From: an uncultured Ruminococcus sp.
GTDB taxonomy: Bacteria; Bacillota; Clostridia; Oscillospirales; Ruminococcaceae
DNA: 64,000 nt
Assembly (NCBI GenBank): GCA_900545285.1
Contig: UQYK01000003.1
Span: forward strand, 5,764-69,763
Direction: 5' to 3'
Each line of letters opens with the position of its first letter. The stretch's first letter is position 1. A model generated the notes under the pieces. That model worked only from the letters and a program-made list of their open reading frames with translations. It did no database searches and was not told the origin of the DNA. The position numbers were made by a program, and so were the translations under genes. Shown piece after piece: positions 36,244-45,003 of this stretch.

Positions 36244-36336
36244 GGAAAGACGCAGGAGGCGTTTTCTGCGTGACTTTCCGGATGCAGAGTCTGTAGGGGA
36301 TTTCAGCAGATGCGGACAAGATGTATCTGCTTTTTT
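36244..36336 (+). promoter_or_regulatory. Structured leader with terminator-like hairpin
   Basis: Immediately after the start point, GGAAAG and CGCAG (36244-36255) pair with CTGCG and CTTTCC (36266-36279). After 26 bases, GCAGAT (36306-36311) pairs with ATCTGC (36325-36330) followed by six T. This is the layout of an attenuator or riboswitch. I compared it by memory with c-di-GMP, ZTP, THF, preQ1, guanidine and fluoride riboswitch consensus features and found no match. Confidence 0.5.
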
Positions 36337-36367
36337 GGGATGAAACAGATTCTCAGGGAGGAGACTT

Positions 36368-36868
36368 ATGTCTTTACAGGAAAAAGAACGTACAGAAGAA
36401 CTGCGGCAGTATATGATTCCATATCTGGAAAATGAAACCGTTTGTTCCATGGATGAATATGTACAGCATGGCACCACCTCTACCTTGCAGCATTGTCTGT
36501 CAGTGATGCGTCTCAGCTGTGCGCTTGCGTCCCAGCTGCATATCCGGGTAAATTATCATAATCTGGCAATTGGTGCATTACTGCATGACTTTTATTTGTA
36601 TGACTGGCACAATCATCAGGATGAGGGACCGCTGCACGGCTTTGCGCATCCGCACATTGCCTGTCGGAATGCAGTGCTGTATTTTCAGGTGTGCCCAGAG
36701 ATTCAGCATATTATTTCCACCCATATGTGGCCGCTGACACTGCGGAACGTGCCGCGTTCCAGAGAGGCTGTCATAGTTTGCCTGGTGGACAAATACTGCT
36801 CTACATTGGAGACGCTTGCCGGAATCTGGCACTTTGCCAGAAGCCGTTGTTTCAGAAGGGAGATATAA
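36368..36868 (+). CDS. HD-domain protein
   Basis: The 166-residue protein shows an HD phosphohydrolase arrangement: His in TLQHCLSVM, the HD pair in ALLHDFYLYDW, downstream His residues in FAHPHIACRNA and IISTHMWPLT, and an Asp in VDKYCS. These would bind a divalent metal and hydrolyse a phosphoester or nucleotide; the substrate is unknown. Its stop is two bases before the next ATG, so it is cotranscribed with the CmpB-type membrane gene. A structured leader precedes it. Confidence 0.85.
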   Translation: MSLQEKERTEELRQYMIPYLENETVCSMDEYVQHGTTSTLQHCLSVMRLSCALASQLHIRVNYHNLAIGALLHDFYLYDWHNHQDEGPLHGFAHPHIACRNAVLYFQVCPEIQHIISTHMWPLTLRNVPRSREAVIVCLVDKYCSTLETLAGIWHFARSRCFRREI

Positions 36869-36870
36869 AA

Positions 36871-37461
36871 ATGGTAACAAGCTTAGCGGAGTATGTTCTG
36901 ATCTTTTTTGCATATTCCACACTGGGCTGGTGTATGGAAATGGTTTATATGGGAGCGCGGGAAAAGCGGATTTCCAACCGTGGATTTCTGTTGGGGCCTT
37001 GCTGCCCGATTTATGGAATTGGATTAGTCGGGATTACAGCCTTATTCCAGAACAGTCCGTATGGATATTGGATGGTATTCTTCTCGATCATTTTGCTGTG
37101 CAGTGTGTTGGAGTACTTTGTCAGCGCCCTGATGGAACGGCTATTTCATACGCGCTGGTGGGACTATCACGACATGAAATTTAACATTCACGGCCGGGTT
37201 TGCCTGGAAACCATGCTGCCGTTTGGCCTGCTGGGCACATTTGCGCTGTATCGGATCAATCCGTTTTTGATGGCGATGTATCACCGGATATCGGGGACGC
37301 TTTCTAATATGCTGGTGGCCGGAATGCTGCTGCTATTGCTGATTGACCTGATTGTTTCGATTTCTGTATTACATACCCTGAATCTTCCGGAGGGAGAACA
37401 GGATCACACCGCCGAGATTTCCCGCCGGGTCTGGGAAGATTTGAAAAAGCGCCTGGGATAA
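36871..37461 (+). CDS. CmpB-type putative ABC transporter permease
   Basis: The 196-residue membrane protein has about five helices and matches the small family labelled putative ABC transporter permease CmpB (PF06541), with hallmarks FFAYSTLGWCMEMVYMG, SNRGFLLGPCCPIYGIG and RWWDYHDMKFNIHGRVCLE. No ATPase partner is adjacent, so a transport role is only a family label. The start at 36871 removes a 60-residue extension that lies inside the HD gene; GAAGGGAG precedes the ATG. Confidence 0.88.
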   Translation: MVTSLAEYVLIFFAYSTLGWCMEMVYMGAREKRISNRGFLLGPCCPIYGIGLVGITALFQNSPYGYWMVFFSIILLCSVLEYFVSALMERLFHTRWWDYHDMKFNIHGRVCLETMLPFGLLGTFALYRINPFLMAMYHRISGTLSNMLVAGMLLLLLIDLIVSISVLHTLNLPEGEQDHTAEISRRVWEDLKKRLG

Positions 37462-37609
37462 AGTGGACAGGCTTTGTGTCTGTTTCGCAGAAACAGGGTG
37501 TTTTCCCGTGTTTTTTCACAAATTGAATAAAACTTTTTCGTGCACTTTGCGGTTCTTTGGCAGGGTGCACTTTTTTTGTGACGGCTGTGTGAAAGTTGGA
37601 AAAAACCGC

Positions 37610-37638
37610 TTGACAAATTGCATGACAATTGTTATAAT
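37610..37638 (+). promoter_or_regulatory. Promoter of the MarR-ABC operon
   Basis: TTGACA at 37610-37615 and TATAAT at 37633-37638 have an exact 17-bp spacer. Confidence 0.9.
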
Positions 37639-37668
37639 AGAACAAAGTTATTTCATAACAATGTTATG
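37622..37668. promoter_or_regulatory. Two MarR-type operator candidates
   Basis: An imperfect palindrome ATGACAATTGTTAT (37622-37635) overlaps the promoter spacer and -10, and a perfect inverted repeat CATAAC-AAT-GTTATG (37654-37668) lies just after the start point. The two share the core pattern ATRACAAnnGTTAT. Position and similarity fit autorepression by the MarR protein encoded next. Confidence 0.65.
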
Positions 37669-37692
37669 CGATAGAGCTGGAGGTGAGATGGA

Positions 37693-38187
37693 TTGGAGTG
37701 TGAAGCAAATACATTTTTTGGTGTGATGAATGCCTTTCGCAGCATCAATATGTTTTCGCTTCTGCCGCTTTCCCGGCAGGAGTATATGGTGATGTTCGTC
37801 ATTTCCAAGAAGCAGGAGACGGATCCGGAGGGGTGTACAGTGTCTGCTGTGGCAAAAAAAATGCGTGTGCCCCAGCCGGCAGTGTCCCGCACGCTGCGCG
37901 GCCTGGAAAACAACGGCTATATCCAGCGGGAAGTTTGTCGGACAGACCGCAGGAATACCTATGTGACACTGACAGAGACCGGAGAGACGGAGGTCATGAG
38001 GGCCAATCAGCTGCTGGAAGAATTTCACAAGGGAATACGAGAGCGCTTTACACAAGAAGAAGCAGACCAGCTCATGGATCTGCTTCGTCGGCTCTGTGCG
38101 GCGGCATCCGAGGAACTGGATGCGATGAAGGCCGCAAGGGCGGCATGTACGAAAGGAGTGAAACATCCCGATGGGGAAACTTTTTAA
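37693..38187 (+). CDS. MarR-family transcriptional regulator
   Basis: The 164-residue protein is a winged helix-turn-helix MarR regulator: TVSAVAKKMRVPQPAVSRTLRGLENNGYIQREVCRTDRRNTYVTLTETG covers the recognition helix and wing (about 50-98), flanked by dimerisation helices. The start is TTG 37693, eight bases after GGAGGT; an in-frame ATG at 37726 has no ribosome-binding site. The gene overlaps the first exporter gene by 17 bases. MarR genes heading ABC exporter pairs are common in Clostridia and usually repress the exporter until a drug or peptide is sensed. Confidence 0.93.
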   Translation: MECEANTFFGVMNAFRSINMFSLLPLSRQEYMVMFVISKKQETDPEGCTVSAVAKKMRVPQPAVSRTLRGLENNGYIQREVCRTDRRNTYVTLTETGETEVMRANQLLEEFHKGIRERFTQEEADQLMDLLRRLCAAASEELDAMKAARAACTKGVKHPDGETF

Positions 38188-40501
38188 AAACCTGAAACCG
38201 TATTGGAAATCGGTTCTGATTATCGTTGTGCTGCTGGCGGTGCAGGCGTTTTGTGACCTGTCTCTGCCCCAGTATACCTCCGATATCATCGATGTCGGAA
38301 TCCAGAACAGCGGTGTGGCGCATATCCTGCCGGAAAAGATTACGGCAGAAGAGCTGGAGCGCGCACAGCTTTTCATGACAGATGCAGAGCAAAAGCAGTG
38401 GCAGAATGCCTATGACGGAGAAGACCGCAGTGCAGATCTGTCGGAAAAGGATCTGGACGAACTGGACAGCGATCTGCTGGTACCGATTCTGCTCAACTAC
38501 CAGATGTCCATGATGAATGAGGATAGCTTCCGCCAGATGCTGGCGCAGCAGCAGACCGACCCCAATGCCGCAGAGCAGATGCAGCAGATGTCCATTGCGG
38601 ATATCGGCGCATCCATGGGTGTGGAACTGAAACCGTTCCAGCGTACCGAAGAGGACGATGACGGCAATGAAACCACAGTGACCTGTGTGGATGTTCGTCC
38701 GCTGTTTGCAGCAATGCAGCAGAGCGGTCAGCTCAGCGAAGAGACGATAACTGAGATGCGTTCTCAGCTGGAAGAGATGCTGGACACCATGGGCGATTCC
38801 CTGGTGCAGTCCATGGGTGTGGCCTACGCGGTACAGTGTGACAAGGATGCCGGCCTGGATGTGGATAAAATTCAGACCAGCTACCTCTGGCGCACCGGCG
38901 GAAAAATGATGGCTATGGCATTTGCAATGATGGCGGCTGCCATCTGTGTGGGCTATGTGGCATCCCGCGTGGGTGCCGGTGTCGGACGCGACCTCCGCGG
39001 CAAGGTATTCCGCCGCGTGATGCAGTTCTCCAGTGCAGAAATGGATCAGTTCTCTACAGCATCTCTGATCACAAGAAGCACCAATGATGTGCAGCAGGTG
39101 CAGATGGTAACGGCAATTTTCCTGCGGATGCTGCTGTATGCCCCGATTCTGGGCGTTGGCGGTGTGCTGAAGGTTGTGCATACCGGTGCCGGCATGGGCT
39201 GGGTTATCGTACTGGCAGTGCTGGTCATCCTGGGAATCGTCGGTGTGCTGATGTCCATTGCCATGCCGAAGTTCCAGAAGATGCAGACATTGGTGGATAA
39301 GGTAAACCTGGTGTCCCGTGAGATTCTGACCGGTCTTTCCGTCATTCGTGCCTTTGGCCGGGAAAAGACAGAAGAAAAGCGCTTCGATCAGGCAAACCGG
39401 GATCTCACGAAAACGAACCTGTTTGTCAACCGCGTCATGACCTTTATGATGCCGATTATGATGCTGATTATGTATAGCCTGACCATTCTGATTGTATGGG
39501 TTGGCGCACACCGGGTAGACGGCGGCTCCATGCAGGTCGGCTCCATGACCGCATTTATTACGTATGCCATGATGATTGTGATGTCATTCCTCATGCTGAC
39601 AATGATGTCTGTTATGCTGCCCCGTGCTTCTGTGGCAGCCGGCAGAATCGATGAAGTCCTGCAAACGGAAACCTCTGTCAAGGAGCCGGAAGCACCGAAG
39701 CATCTGGAATCCTGTCAGGGTGTGCTGCGGTTTGATCACGTCAGCTTCCGTTATCCCCATGCGGAAGAGGATGCATTGTCCGACATCAGCTTTACCGCAG
39801 AACCGGGCAAGACAACGGCCATTATTGGCAGCACTGGCTGTGGAAAATCCACACTGGTAAATCTGATCCCTCGGCTGTATGACATTTCAGACGGCAGTCT
39901 GACCTTAGACGGCATAGAGTTGCGTCAGCTTCCGCTGGAAGATCTGCGGCGGCAGGTGGGCTTTGTACCGCAAAAGGGTGTGCTGTTCTCCGGTACCATT
40001 TCCAGCAATCTGCGCTTCGGCAATCCGGATGCAGCAGATGCAGAGGTACAGCAGGCAGCTGCCATTGCACAGGCAACGGAATTTATCGAAGAAAAGCCGG
40101 ATCAATATGAAAGCTCTATTGCACAGGGCGGCACCAACGTTTCTGGCGGTCAGAAACAGCGTCTGACCATTGCCCGTGCAATTGCAAAGCATCCGAAAAT
40201 CTTTGTGTTTGATGACAGCTTTTCTGCACTGGATTTAAAGACGGATGCGGCACTGCGAAAGGCACTGGGTGAACAGGTGCAGAACAGCACCATGATTATT
40301 GTGGCACAGCGCATCAGTACCATTCTCCACGCCGATCAGATTCTGGTACTGGACGAAGGCAGAATTGTGGGAAAAGGTACCCACGCAGAACTGCTGCGCA
40401 GCTGTGAGGTATATCAGCAGATTGCAAAGTCTCAGCTTTCTGCATCAGAACTGGGGCTGGAAGAGGACACAGAGAAAGGAGTGGTAACAGATGACCAATG
40501 A
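38171..40501 (+). CDS. Heterodimeric ABC exporter, degenerate-site subunit
   Basis: The 776-residue half-transporter has an N-terminal type I exporter membrane domain and a C-terminal ATPase. Between helices 1 and 2 lies an unusually large hydrophilic insertion of about 190 residues (about 40-230), predicted outside the membrane. The ATPase has Walker A GSTGCGKST at residue 553 and the canonical signature NVSGGQKQR, but Walker B ends in FVFDDSFSALD (Asp in place of the catalytic Glu) and the H-loop is AQRIS (Gln in place of His). This is the pattern of the non-catalytic partner in heterodimers such as TM287/288. It overlaps the partner gene by 11 bases. Confidence 0.95.
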   Translation: MGKLFKNLKPYWKSVLIIVVLLAVQAFCDLSLPQYTSDIIDVGIQNSGVAHILPEKITAEELERAQLFMTDAEQKQWQNAYDGEDRSADLSEKDLDELDSDLLVPILLNYQMSMMNEDSFRQMLAQQQTDPNAAEQMQQMSIADIGASMGVELKPFQRTEEDDDGNETTVTCVDVRPLFAAMQQSGQLSEETITEMRSQLEEMLDTMGDSLVQSMGVAYAVQCDKDAGLDVDKIQTSYLWRTGGKMMAMAFAMMAAAICVGYVASRVGAGVGRDLRGKVFRRVMQFSSAEMDQFSTASLITRSTNDVQQVQMVTAIFLRMLLYAPILGVGGVLKVVHTGAGMGWVIVLAVLVILGIVGVLMSIAMPKFQKMQTLVDKVNLVSREILTGLSVIRAFGREKTEEKRFDQANRDLTKTNLFVNRVMTFMMPIMMLIMYSLTILIVWVGAHRVDGGSMQVGSMTAFITYAMMIVMSFLMLTMMSVMLPRASVAAGRIDEVLQTETSVKEPEAPKHLESCQGVLRFDHVSFRYPHAEEDALSDISFTAEPGKTTAIIGSTGCGKSTLVNLIPRLYDISDGSLTLDGIELRQLPLEDLRRQVGFVPQKGVLFSGTISSNLRFGNPDAADAEVQQAAAIAQATEFIEEKPDQYESSIAQGGTNVSGGQKQRLTIARAIAKHPKIFVFDDSFSALDLKTDAALRKALGEQVQNSTMIIVAQRISTILHADQILVLDEGRIVGKGTHAELLRSCEVYQQIAKSQLSASELGLEEDTEKGVVTDDQ

Positions 40502-42320
40502 AAAACGGCACATGGGCGGCCCGCGGGGCAGGCAGATGCCGGTGGAAAAGGCAAAGGACTTTAAGGGTTCTATCGGAAAACTGTTTGTCTACATGAAGAA
40601 ATATCATGTGGCAGTCGTTGTGGTAATCCTGTGTGCCATTGTCTCTACGGTGTTCAGTGTCATCGGCCCGGATATTCTGGGTAAGGCAACCACAGAACTG
40701 GCAAACGGACTCATGGCGAAAATCCAGGGGACCGGAAACATCAATTTCACCAAGATCGGACAGATTCTGCTGTTTGTGCTGGGCTTGTATCTGCTCAGTA
40801 CCCTGTTCAATTTTGTACAGGGCTGGCTCATGACCGGCGTAACGCAAAAGGTGTGCTACCGGATGCGAAAGGATATCTCGGAAAAAATTAACCGGATGCC
40901 CATGGCGTATTTCGAGAGCCGCACCTACGGCGAAGTATTATCCCGTATCACCAATGATGTCGATACCCTGGGACAGAGCCTGAACCAGAGTATCACCCAG
41001 ATCATCACTTCCGTTGCCACAATGGTCGGTGTGCTGGTAATGATGCTCCGGATTTCTCCTCTGATGACATTGATTGCAGTGATTATTCTGCCAATTTCAG
41101 TGACTCTGATCTCTTTTGTGGTGAAAAAGTCACAGAAATACTTTAAGCAGCAGCAGGAATATCTGGGACACATCAATGGCCAGGTAGAGGAATCCTATGC
41201 CGGTCAGACAGTAATTCAGGCGTACAATAAGGAAAAGGACACCGTGCGCCAGTTCCAGGAAACCAATGACACGTTGTATCATTCCGCCTGGAAATCCCAG
41301 TTCCTGTCCGGCCTTATGCAGCCGATTATGATGTTTGTGGGAAATCTGGGGTATGCCGCAGTGGCACTCTCCGGCGGCCTGCTGGCAATCCGCGGAACCA
41401 TTACCATTGGTGACATTCAGGCGTTTATCCAGTATGTAAAGAACTTTACCCAGCCCATGCAGCAGATTGCACAGGTGCTCAATCAGGTACAGTCTATGGC
41501 GGCTGCAACAGAGCGTGTTTTTGAATTCCTGGAAGAAACCGAAGAGACACCCAGTGCAGAACATACGGTACAACTGGAAAATGTCCAGGGCAGCGTTGAT
41601 TTTGAACACGTTTCCTTTGGCTATAAGCCGGAACAGTGCATCATTCACGATTTCAGCGCCATGGTAAAGCCGGGACAGAAGATCGCCATTGTCGGCCCTA
41701 CTGGTGCCGGAAAAACCACCATGGTAAAGCTGCTCATGCGGTTTTATGATGTAAACGGCGGTTCCATTCGGCTGGATGGCCACGACATCCGGGAGTTTGA
41801 CCGCCATCAGCTGCGGGAATCCTTTGGCATGGTTTTGCAGGATACCTGGTTGTTCCAGGGAACAATTATGGAGAATATCCGTTATGGCAGACTGGATGCC
41901 ACTGATGAGGAAGTCATTGCAGCAGCGAAAGCAGCGCATGCAGACAGCTTCATTCGTCAGCTTCCGGACGGCTATCAGATGGAACTGAACGAGGATGCCA
42001 GCAATGTATCGCAGGGACAAAAGCAGCTCCTCACCATTGCCCGTGCAATTCTGGCGGATAACCAGGTTATGATTCTGGATGAGGCGACCTCTTCAGTAGA
42101 CACCCGGACAGAAACCTTGATTCAGAAGGCAATGGATCACCTGATGGAGGGCAGAACCAGCTTTGTCATTGCCCATCGGCTTTCCACCATCCGGAATGCA
42201 GATCTGATTCTGGTGATGAAAGACGGCGACATCATTGAGCAGGGCACCCACGAGGAACTCCTGGCGAAGAATGGATTTTATGCCGATCTCTATCAGTCGC
42301 AGTTTGCACAGACTGCATAA
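40491..42320 (+). CDS. Heterodimeric ABC exporter, catalytic subunit
   Basis: The 609-residue half-transporter has six membrane helices and an ATPase with Walker A GPTGAGKTTM, a complete Walker B VMILDEATSSVD with catalytic Glu, and a normal H-loop IAHRLST. Its signature is degenerate, NVSQGQKQL instead of LSGGQ. In a heterodimer with the upstream protein, the site made by this Walker B and the partner's intact signature is catalytic, while the other site is degenerate; the two sequences fit together exactly. Substrates are probably drugs, peptides or lipids, not readable from sequence. Confidence 0.95.
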   Translation: MTNEKRHMGGPRGRQMPVEKAKDFKGSIGKLFVYMKKYHVAVVVVILCAIVSTVFSVIGPDILGKATTELANGLMAKIQGTGNINFTKIGQILLFVLGLYLLSTLFNFVQGWLMTGVTQKVCYRMRKDISEKINRMPMAYFESRTYGEVLSRITNDVDTLGQSLNQSITQIITSVATMVGVLVMMLRISPLMTLIAVIILPISVTLISFVVKKSQKYFKQQQEYLGHINGQVEESYAGQTVIQAYNKEKDTVRQFQETNDTLYHSAWKSQFLSGLMQPIMMFVGNLGYAAVALSGGLLAIRGTITIGDIQAFIQYVKNFTQPMQQIAQVLNQVQSMAAATERVFEFLEETEETPSAEHTVQLENVQGSVDFEHVSFGYKPEQCIIHDFSAMVKPGQKIAIVGPTGAGKTTMVKLLMRFYDVNGGSIRLDGHDIREFDRHQLRESFGMVLQDTWLFQGTIMENIRYGRLDATDEEVIAAAKAAHADSFIRQLPDGYQMELNEDASNVSQGQKQLLTIARAILADNQVMILDEATSSVDTRTETLIQKAMDHLMEGRTSFVIAHRLSTIRNADLILVMKDGDIIEQGTHEELLAKNGFYADLYQSQFAQTA

Positions 42321-42349
42321 CCTAGATGTGTAACATCTCCCCAATCGAA

Positions 42350-42409
42350 AAAAAGCGGTTTTCAGCCGCCTGTCCGAAATGGCAGGGCAAGGGCTGAAAG
42401 CCGCTTTTT
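42350..42409. terminator. Bidirectional terminator after the ABC exporter operon
   Basis: An 18-bp stem AAAAAGCGG/TTTTCAGCC (42350-42367) with GGCTGAAAG/CCGCTTTTT (42392-42409), one G-T pair, serves the exporter operon (+) and the MBL gene (-). Confidence 0.95.
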
Positions 42410-42428
42410 GTGTAATATGGTTCTGAAA

Positions 42429-43175
42429 TTACGGGGAGACAAAGTCCGGCGCAGATGCTTTCTGGAGCCGTCGGTTGAGCCAGTTCAGCAATTCCTCTTT
42501 GGACATGGCACCCTGGTGTGCCGGCTGTGCCAGAATGAAGTCTAAGGGTTCCAGCTCCTGAATCAGCTGCTTTAGCTTGACGGGACCTTCTTTCCACACA
42601 TCATCGATCAGCTGTTGATAGATGCAGTCTCCCAGAAATACCATGCGTTCTGACGGAACAAAGACAATCACTGTATCCCTGGCATGTGCACTGGTAACGT
42701 GCTGAAAAATACACATGCAGTTCCCCAGATCCAGCCGCATGGAGCCGGAAAAGATCAGAGAAGGGAGGGCAATCCGGATTTTCTCCGGCTCCGGAAAATG
42801 CGCCTGAATCCGCGGCACGCACAGTCGGGGCACAATGCCCTTTTCGGCATTTTCGTGCAGTGCCTCCGGTGTCCAGCGCAGACGGGATACCATTTCCAGT
42901 GAGGCTCTGGTTTCCGCACAGGCAATGGCCGGAATTTGCAGCGCATGCAGGCCGAAGCAGTGATCCCAGTGGGAATGGGTGAGAACGGTAAACTGGGGCA
43001 GCGGAAGGCCGGCCTCCCGGAGTGCCTGCTGATAGTCCCGGACATGCTCCGGGGAGTTTCCGGCATCCACCATCAGGGAAAACCGTTCACCCCGGATATA
43101 ACCCAGACAGGGACGATCCTCCGCCTCCGAAAAGGGAAGCTGATAAATACGCGGTGTCAGCTGTTGTAACGGCAT
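42429..43175 (-). CDS. MBL-fold metallo-hydrolase
   Basis: The 248-residue protein has the MBL metal motif THSHWDH near residue 65, a further His in VTSAHARDTVIVFV and Asp in FLGDCIYQ, and a C-terminal His in PAHQG. It belongs to the glyoxalase II-like branch; the substrate is unknown. It begins 20 bases after the ydcF-like gene, so the two form an operon. The N-terminus QQLTPRIYQLPF matches the start of many such hydrolases. Confidence 0.85.
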   Translation of the reverse strand: MPLQQLTPRIYQLPFSEAEDRPCLGYIRGERFSLMVDAGNSPEHVRDYQQALREAGLPLPQFTVLTHSHWDHCFGLHALQIPAIACAETRASLEMVSRLRWTPEALHENAEKGIVPRLCVPRIQAHFPEPEKIRIALPSLIFSGSMRLDLGNCMCIFQHVTSAHARDTVIVFVPSERMVFLGDCIYQQLIDDVWKEGPVKLKQLIQELEPLDFILAQPAHQGAMSKEELLNWLNRRLQKASAPDFVSP

Positions 43176-43195
43176 ATGATTTCATCTCCTATCCA

Positions 43196-43960
43196 TTATC
43201 CATGGTGCAGTACGATCAGTTCAAACAGTGCCATCCATTCCCGTACCCAGTAGGTGGGAACATACAGAGGCTTGGTGTAGGCGCTGTATGCCCAGGTTTC
43301 CAGGCCGGCCTGCTTTGCCAGAAGGCTGGCGCGGTATTCGTGAAAACCGTCTGTGATAATGACAGCCTGATTGCCCAGTTCCTGTTCTGCAAGAATGGCT
43401 GCGGAAAATTTCAGGTTTTCTTCCGTATCCTTCGACTGGTCTTCCACCAGAATGCGGCTTTCTGCAATGCCGTGTTCCACAAGCCAGGTTTTCATGGCCT
43501 GTCCTTCCGGAATATCTTCTCCGGCCCCCTGTCCGCCGGAGGTGATGCACTGAACTTCCGGATGCGCTTCCAGGTAGCTTAGCGCCGCTTCCAGCCGCCT
43601 GGTCAGCATGGCGCTGGGACGTGCGCCCCGTACCTTGCATCCCAGTACAATCACCGTGTGCGGCTGTTCCGGCTGGGAAGCAATGGTGCGCGCCATTTGT
43701 ACGGACATGGCGGTGCAAAAGATCAGCCCGGCTGCAATACACACACTGAGAACAGAAAGACCAATTTTTCCGGCCAGATGCTGCCATAGCTGTGCAATCA
43801 GATGCGCAAATTTTTGCGGAAAAACGGTAATGAAAATCAAAAGCAGGCACACCAGTGCACCGCCCAGATTGCCGGGATTGCAGATGCGCTTATAAATCGG
43901 AGCCAGAAAGAAAAAGAGCAGAACCAGTTCTGGAATCAGGAAAAGATAGCGGAATCGCAT
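43196..43960 (-). CDS. YdcF/SanA-type DUF218 membrane protein
   Basis: The 254-residue protein has an N-terminal membrane region of about three helices and a DUF218 domain (about 95-254) with the family motifs VIVLGCKVRGARPSAML, CITSGGQGAGEDIPEG and EDQSKDTEENLKFS, then VIITDGFHEYRA. Relatives act in cell envelope integrity (SanA, ElyC in E. coli), mechanism unclear. The start at 43960 is supported by AAAGGAG; the upstream extension lacks support. Promoter at 44035-44063 on the minus strand. Confidence 0.92.
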   Translation of the reverse strand: MRFRYLFLIPELVLLFFFLAPIYKRICNPGNLGGALVCLLLIFITVFPQKFAHLIAQLWQHLAGKIGLSVLSVCIAAGLIFCTAMSVQMARTIASQPEQPHTVIVLGCKVRGARPSAMLTRRLEAALSYLEAHPEVQCITSGGQGAGEDIPEGQAMKTWLVEHGIAESRILVEDQSKDTEENLKFSAAILAEQELGNQAVIITDGFHEYRASLLAKQAGLETWAYSAYTKPLYVPTYWVREWMALFELIVLHHG

Positions 43961-44034
43961 AGAAACTCCTTTCAGAAATTGTGTGTCGTTTCGTACCAAT
44001 TAGACTTGTCTGTGAAAAATGTCAGGATATCCTT

Positions 44035-44063
44035 ATTATAATCAAAATGGAAGCGCTTGTCAA
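44035..44063 (-). promoter_or_regulatory. Promoter of the YdcF-like operon
   Basis: On the minus strand TTGACA (44063-44058) and TATAAT (44040-44035) have an exact 17-bp spacer. Confidence 0.85.
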
Positions 44064-44162
44064 ATGTTTCAGAGTCGGTTTGATATCTTGCAGTGCAGAA
44101 AGCACGTTTTCTAAGGGTACAAAAAAGCTGCCTTCTGGAGAAAAGTAGCTGATTGTGATATT

Positions 44163-44325
44163 AGAACCTGTCTTCACAAGCGTATACACGTGTCTTTTCG
44201 GCAAATTTTGCTGCATACTGCGTGAAAAATACTTGCCGGGCGACAGCCCGCCTGCGTATTTTTGCCTTGTCTACAACAAAATTATGCTCGAAAATCCACA
44301 TATATTTCTTGTGAAGACAGGTTCT
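44163..44325. repeat. Structured intergenic repeat, copy A, with 18-bp terminal inverted repeats
   Basis: AGAACCTGTCTTCACAAG (44163-44180) is exactly inverted at 44308-44325, which touches the stop codon of the S1-domain gene. Inside are a stem pairing AAAAATAC with GTATTTTT and CGGGC with GCCCG (about 44225-44262). A 35-base block at 44232-44266 is shared with copy B at 45034-45068. No coding capacity. It resembles a miniature inverted-repeat element or a dispersed structured RNA element. Confidence 0.8.
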
Positions 44326-44828
44326 TACTTGCGTCTGGAGCGGTTTTTCCGTTCCGTATTTCGTTTGATATCGCACATCCGTTCTTCGCTGTTCTGCTTA
44401 AAACGGGAGAGCATATCTTCAAAGGTCATTTCAGAGGGTGCCTGTTTTTTCTTCGGCTCCCAGACGTTGGCTCTGCCGCCGCGTCCGCCGCGGGGACGGC
44501 CGCCTTCGCCGCCGGGGGCATTGCCGCCGTGACCGCCGGAACGGGGCGGACGTGTATTTCGTGCAGGCGCACCGGCAGGCGCTTCTTCTGTTTGCTTCAT
44601 GGAAAGGCTGATTTTCCCCTGCGGATTGGTGCCGATGACTTTTACCCGGACTTTTTGGCCTTCTTTCACAAAATCACCGATCTCATTGACATAGCTCCGG
44701 GAAATTTCGGAGATGTGCACCATACCGGTGGCATGCTCTCCGTCTTCCTTTTGAAACTCCACAAAAGCGCCGTATTTTGCGATGTTCTTGACGATTCCTT
44801 CATAAACTTTTCCGATTTCGACCTGCAT
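44325..44828 (-). CDS. S1 RNA-binding domain protein
   Basis: The 167-residue protein has an N-terminal S1 domain (about 1-77; VGKVYEGIVKNIAKYGAFVEF-type block and VRVKVIGTNPQGKISLSMKQ) and a Gly/Pro/Arg-rich basic tail (about 80-130), then a conserved-looking C-terminal helix TFEDMLSRFKQNSEERM. It resembles YugI/CvfD-type ribosome-associated regulators of Firmicutes that bind RNA; which RNA is unknown. Flanked on both sides by copies of the same structured repeat. RBS AAGGGGAAA nine bases upstream. The divIC gene lies upstream, as in many Clostridia. Confidence 0.9.
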   Translation of the reverse strand: MQVEIGKVYEGIVKNIAKYGAFVEFQKEDGEHATGMVHISEISRSYVNEIGDFVKEGQKVRVKVIGTNPQGKISLSMKQTEEAPAGAPARNTRPPRSGGHGGNAPGGEGGRPRGGRGGRANVWEPKKKQAPSEMTFEDMLSRFKQNSEERMCDIKRNTERKNRSRRK

Positions 44829-45003
44829 GTAACTCTGTTTCCCCTTCTTTTGATGGTGGCGGTATCGAATGATGTTCCCGGCAGTGCTTTTGTAAAAATA
44901 GATACCGTATTTTTATGGGAACCCGTGTAGGCAACGCGGCACAGAGCGCGCCAGATGGCTCTGTACCATGTGCTGTATTTAAGGGCGTGCTGACATTATA
45001 TCT

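Noticed and set aside
44022..44216. 64-codon minus-strand frame inside the repeat region
   Set aside because: It overlaps the terminal inverted repeat and the ydcF promoter, has no ribosome-binding site and no conserved features.
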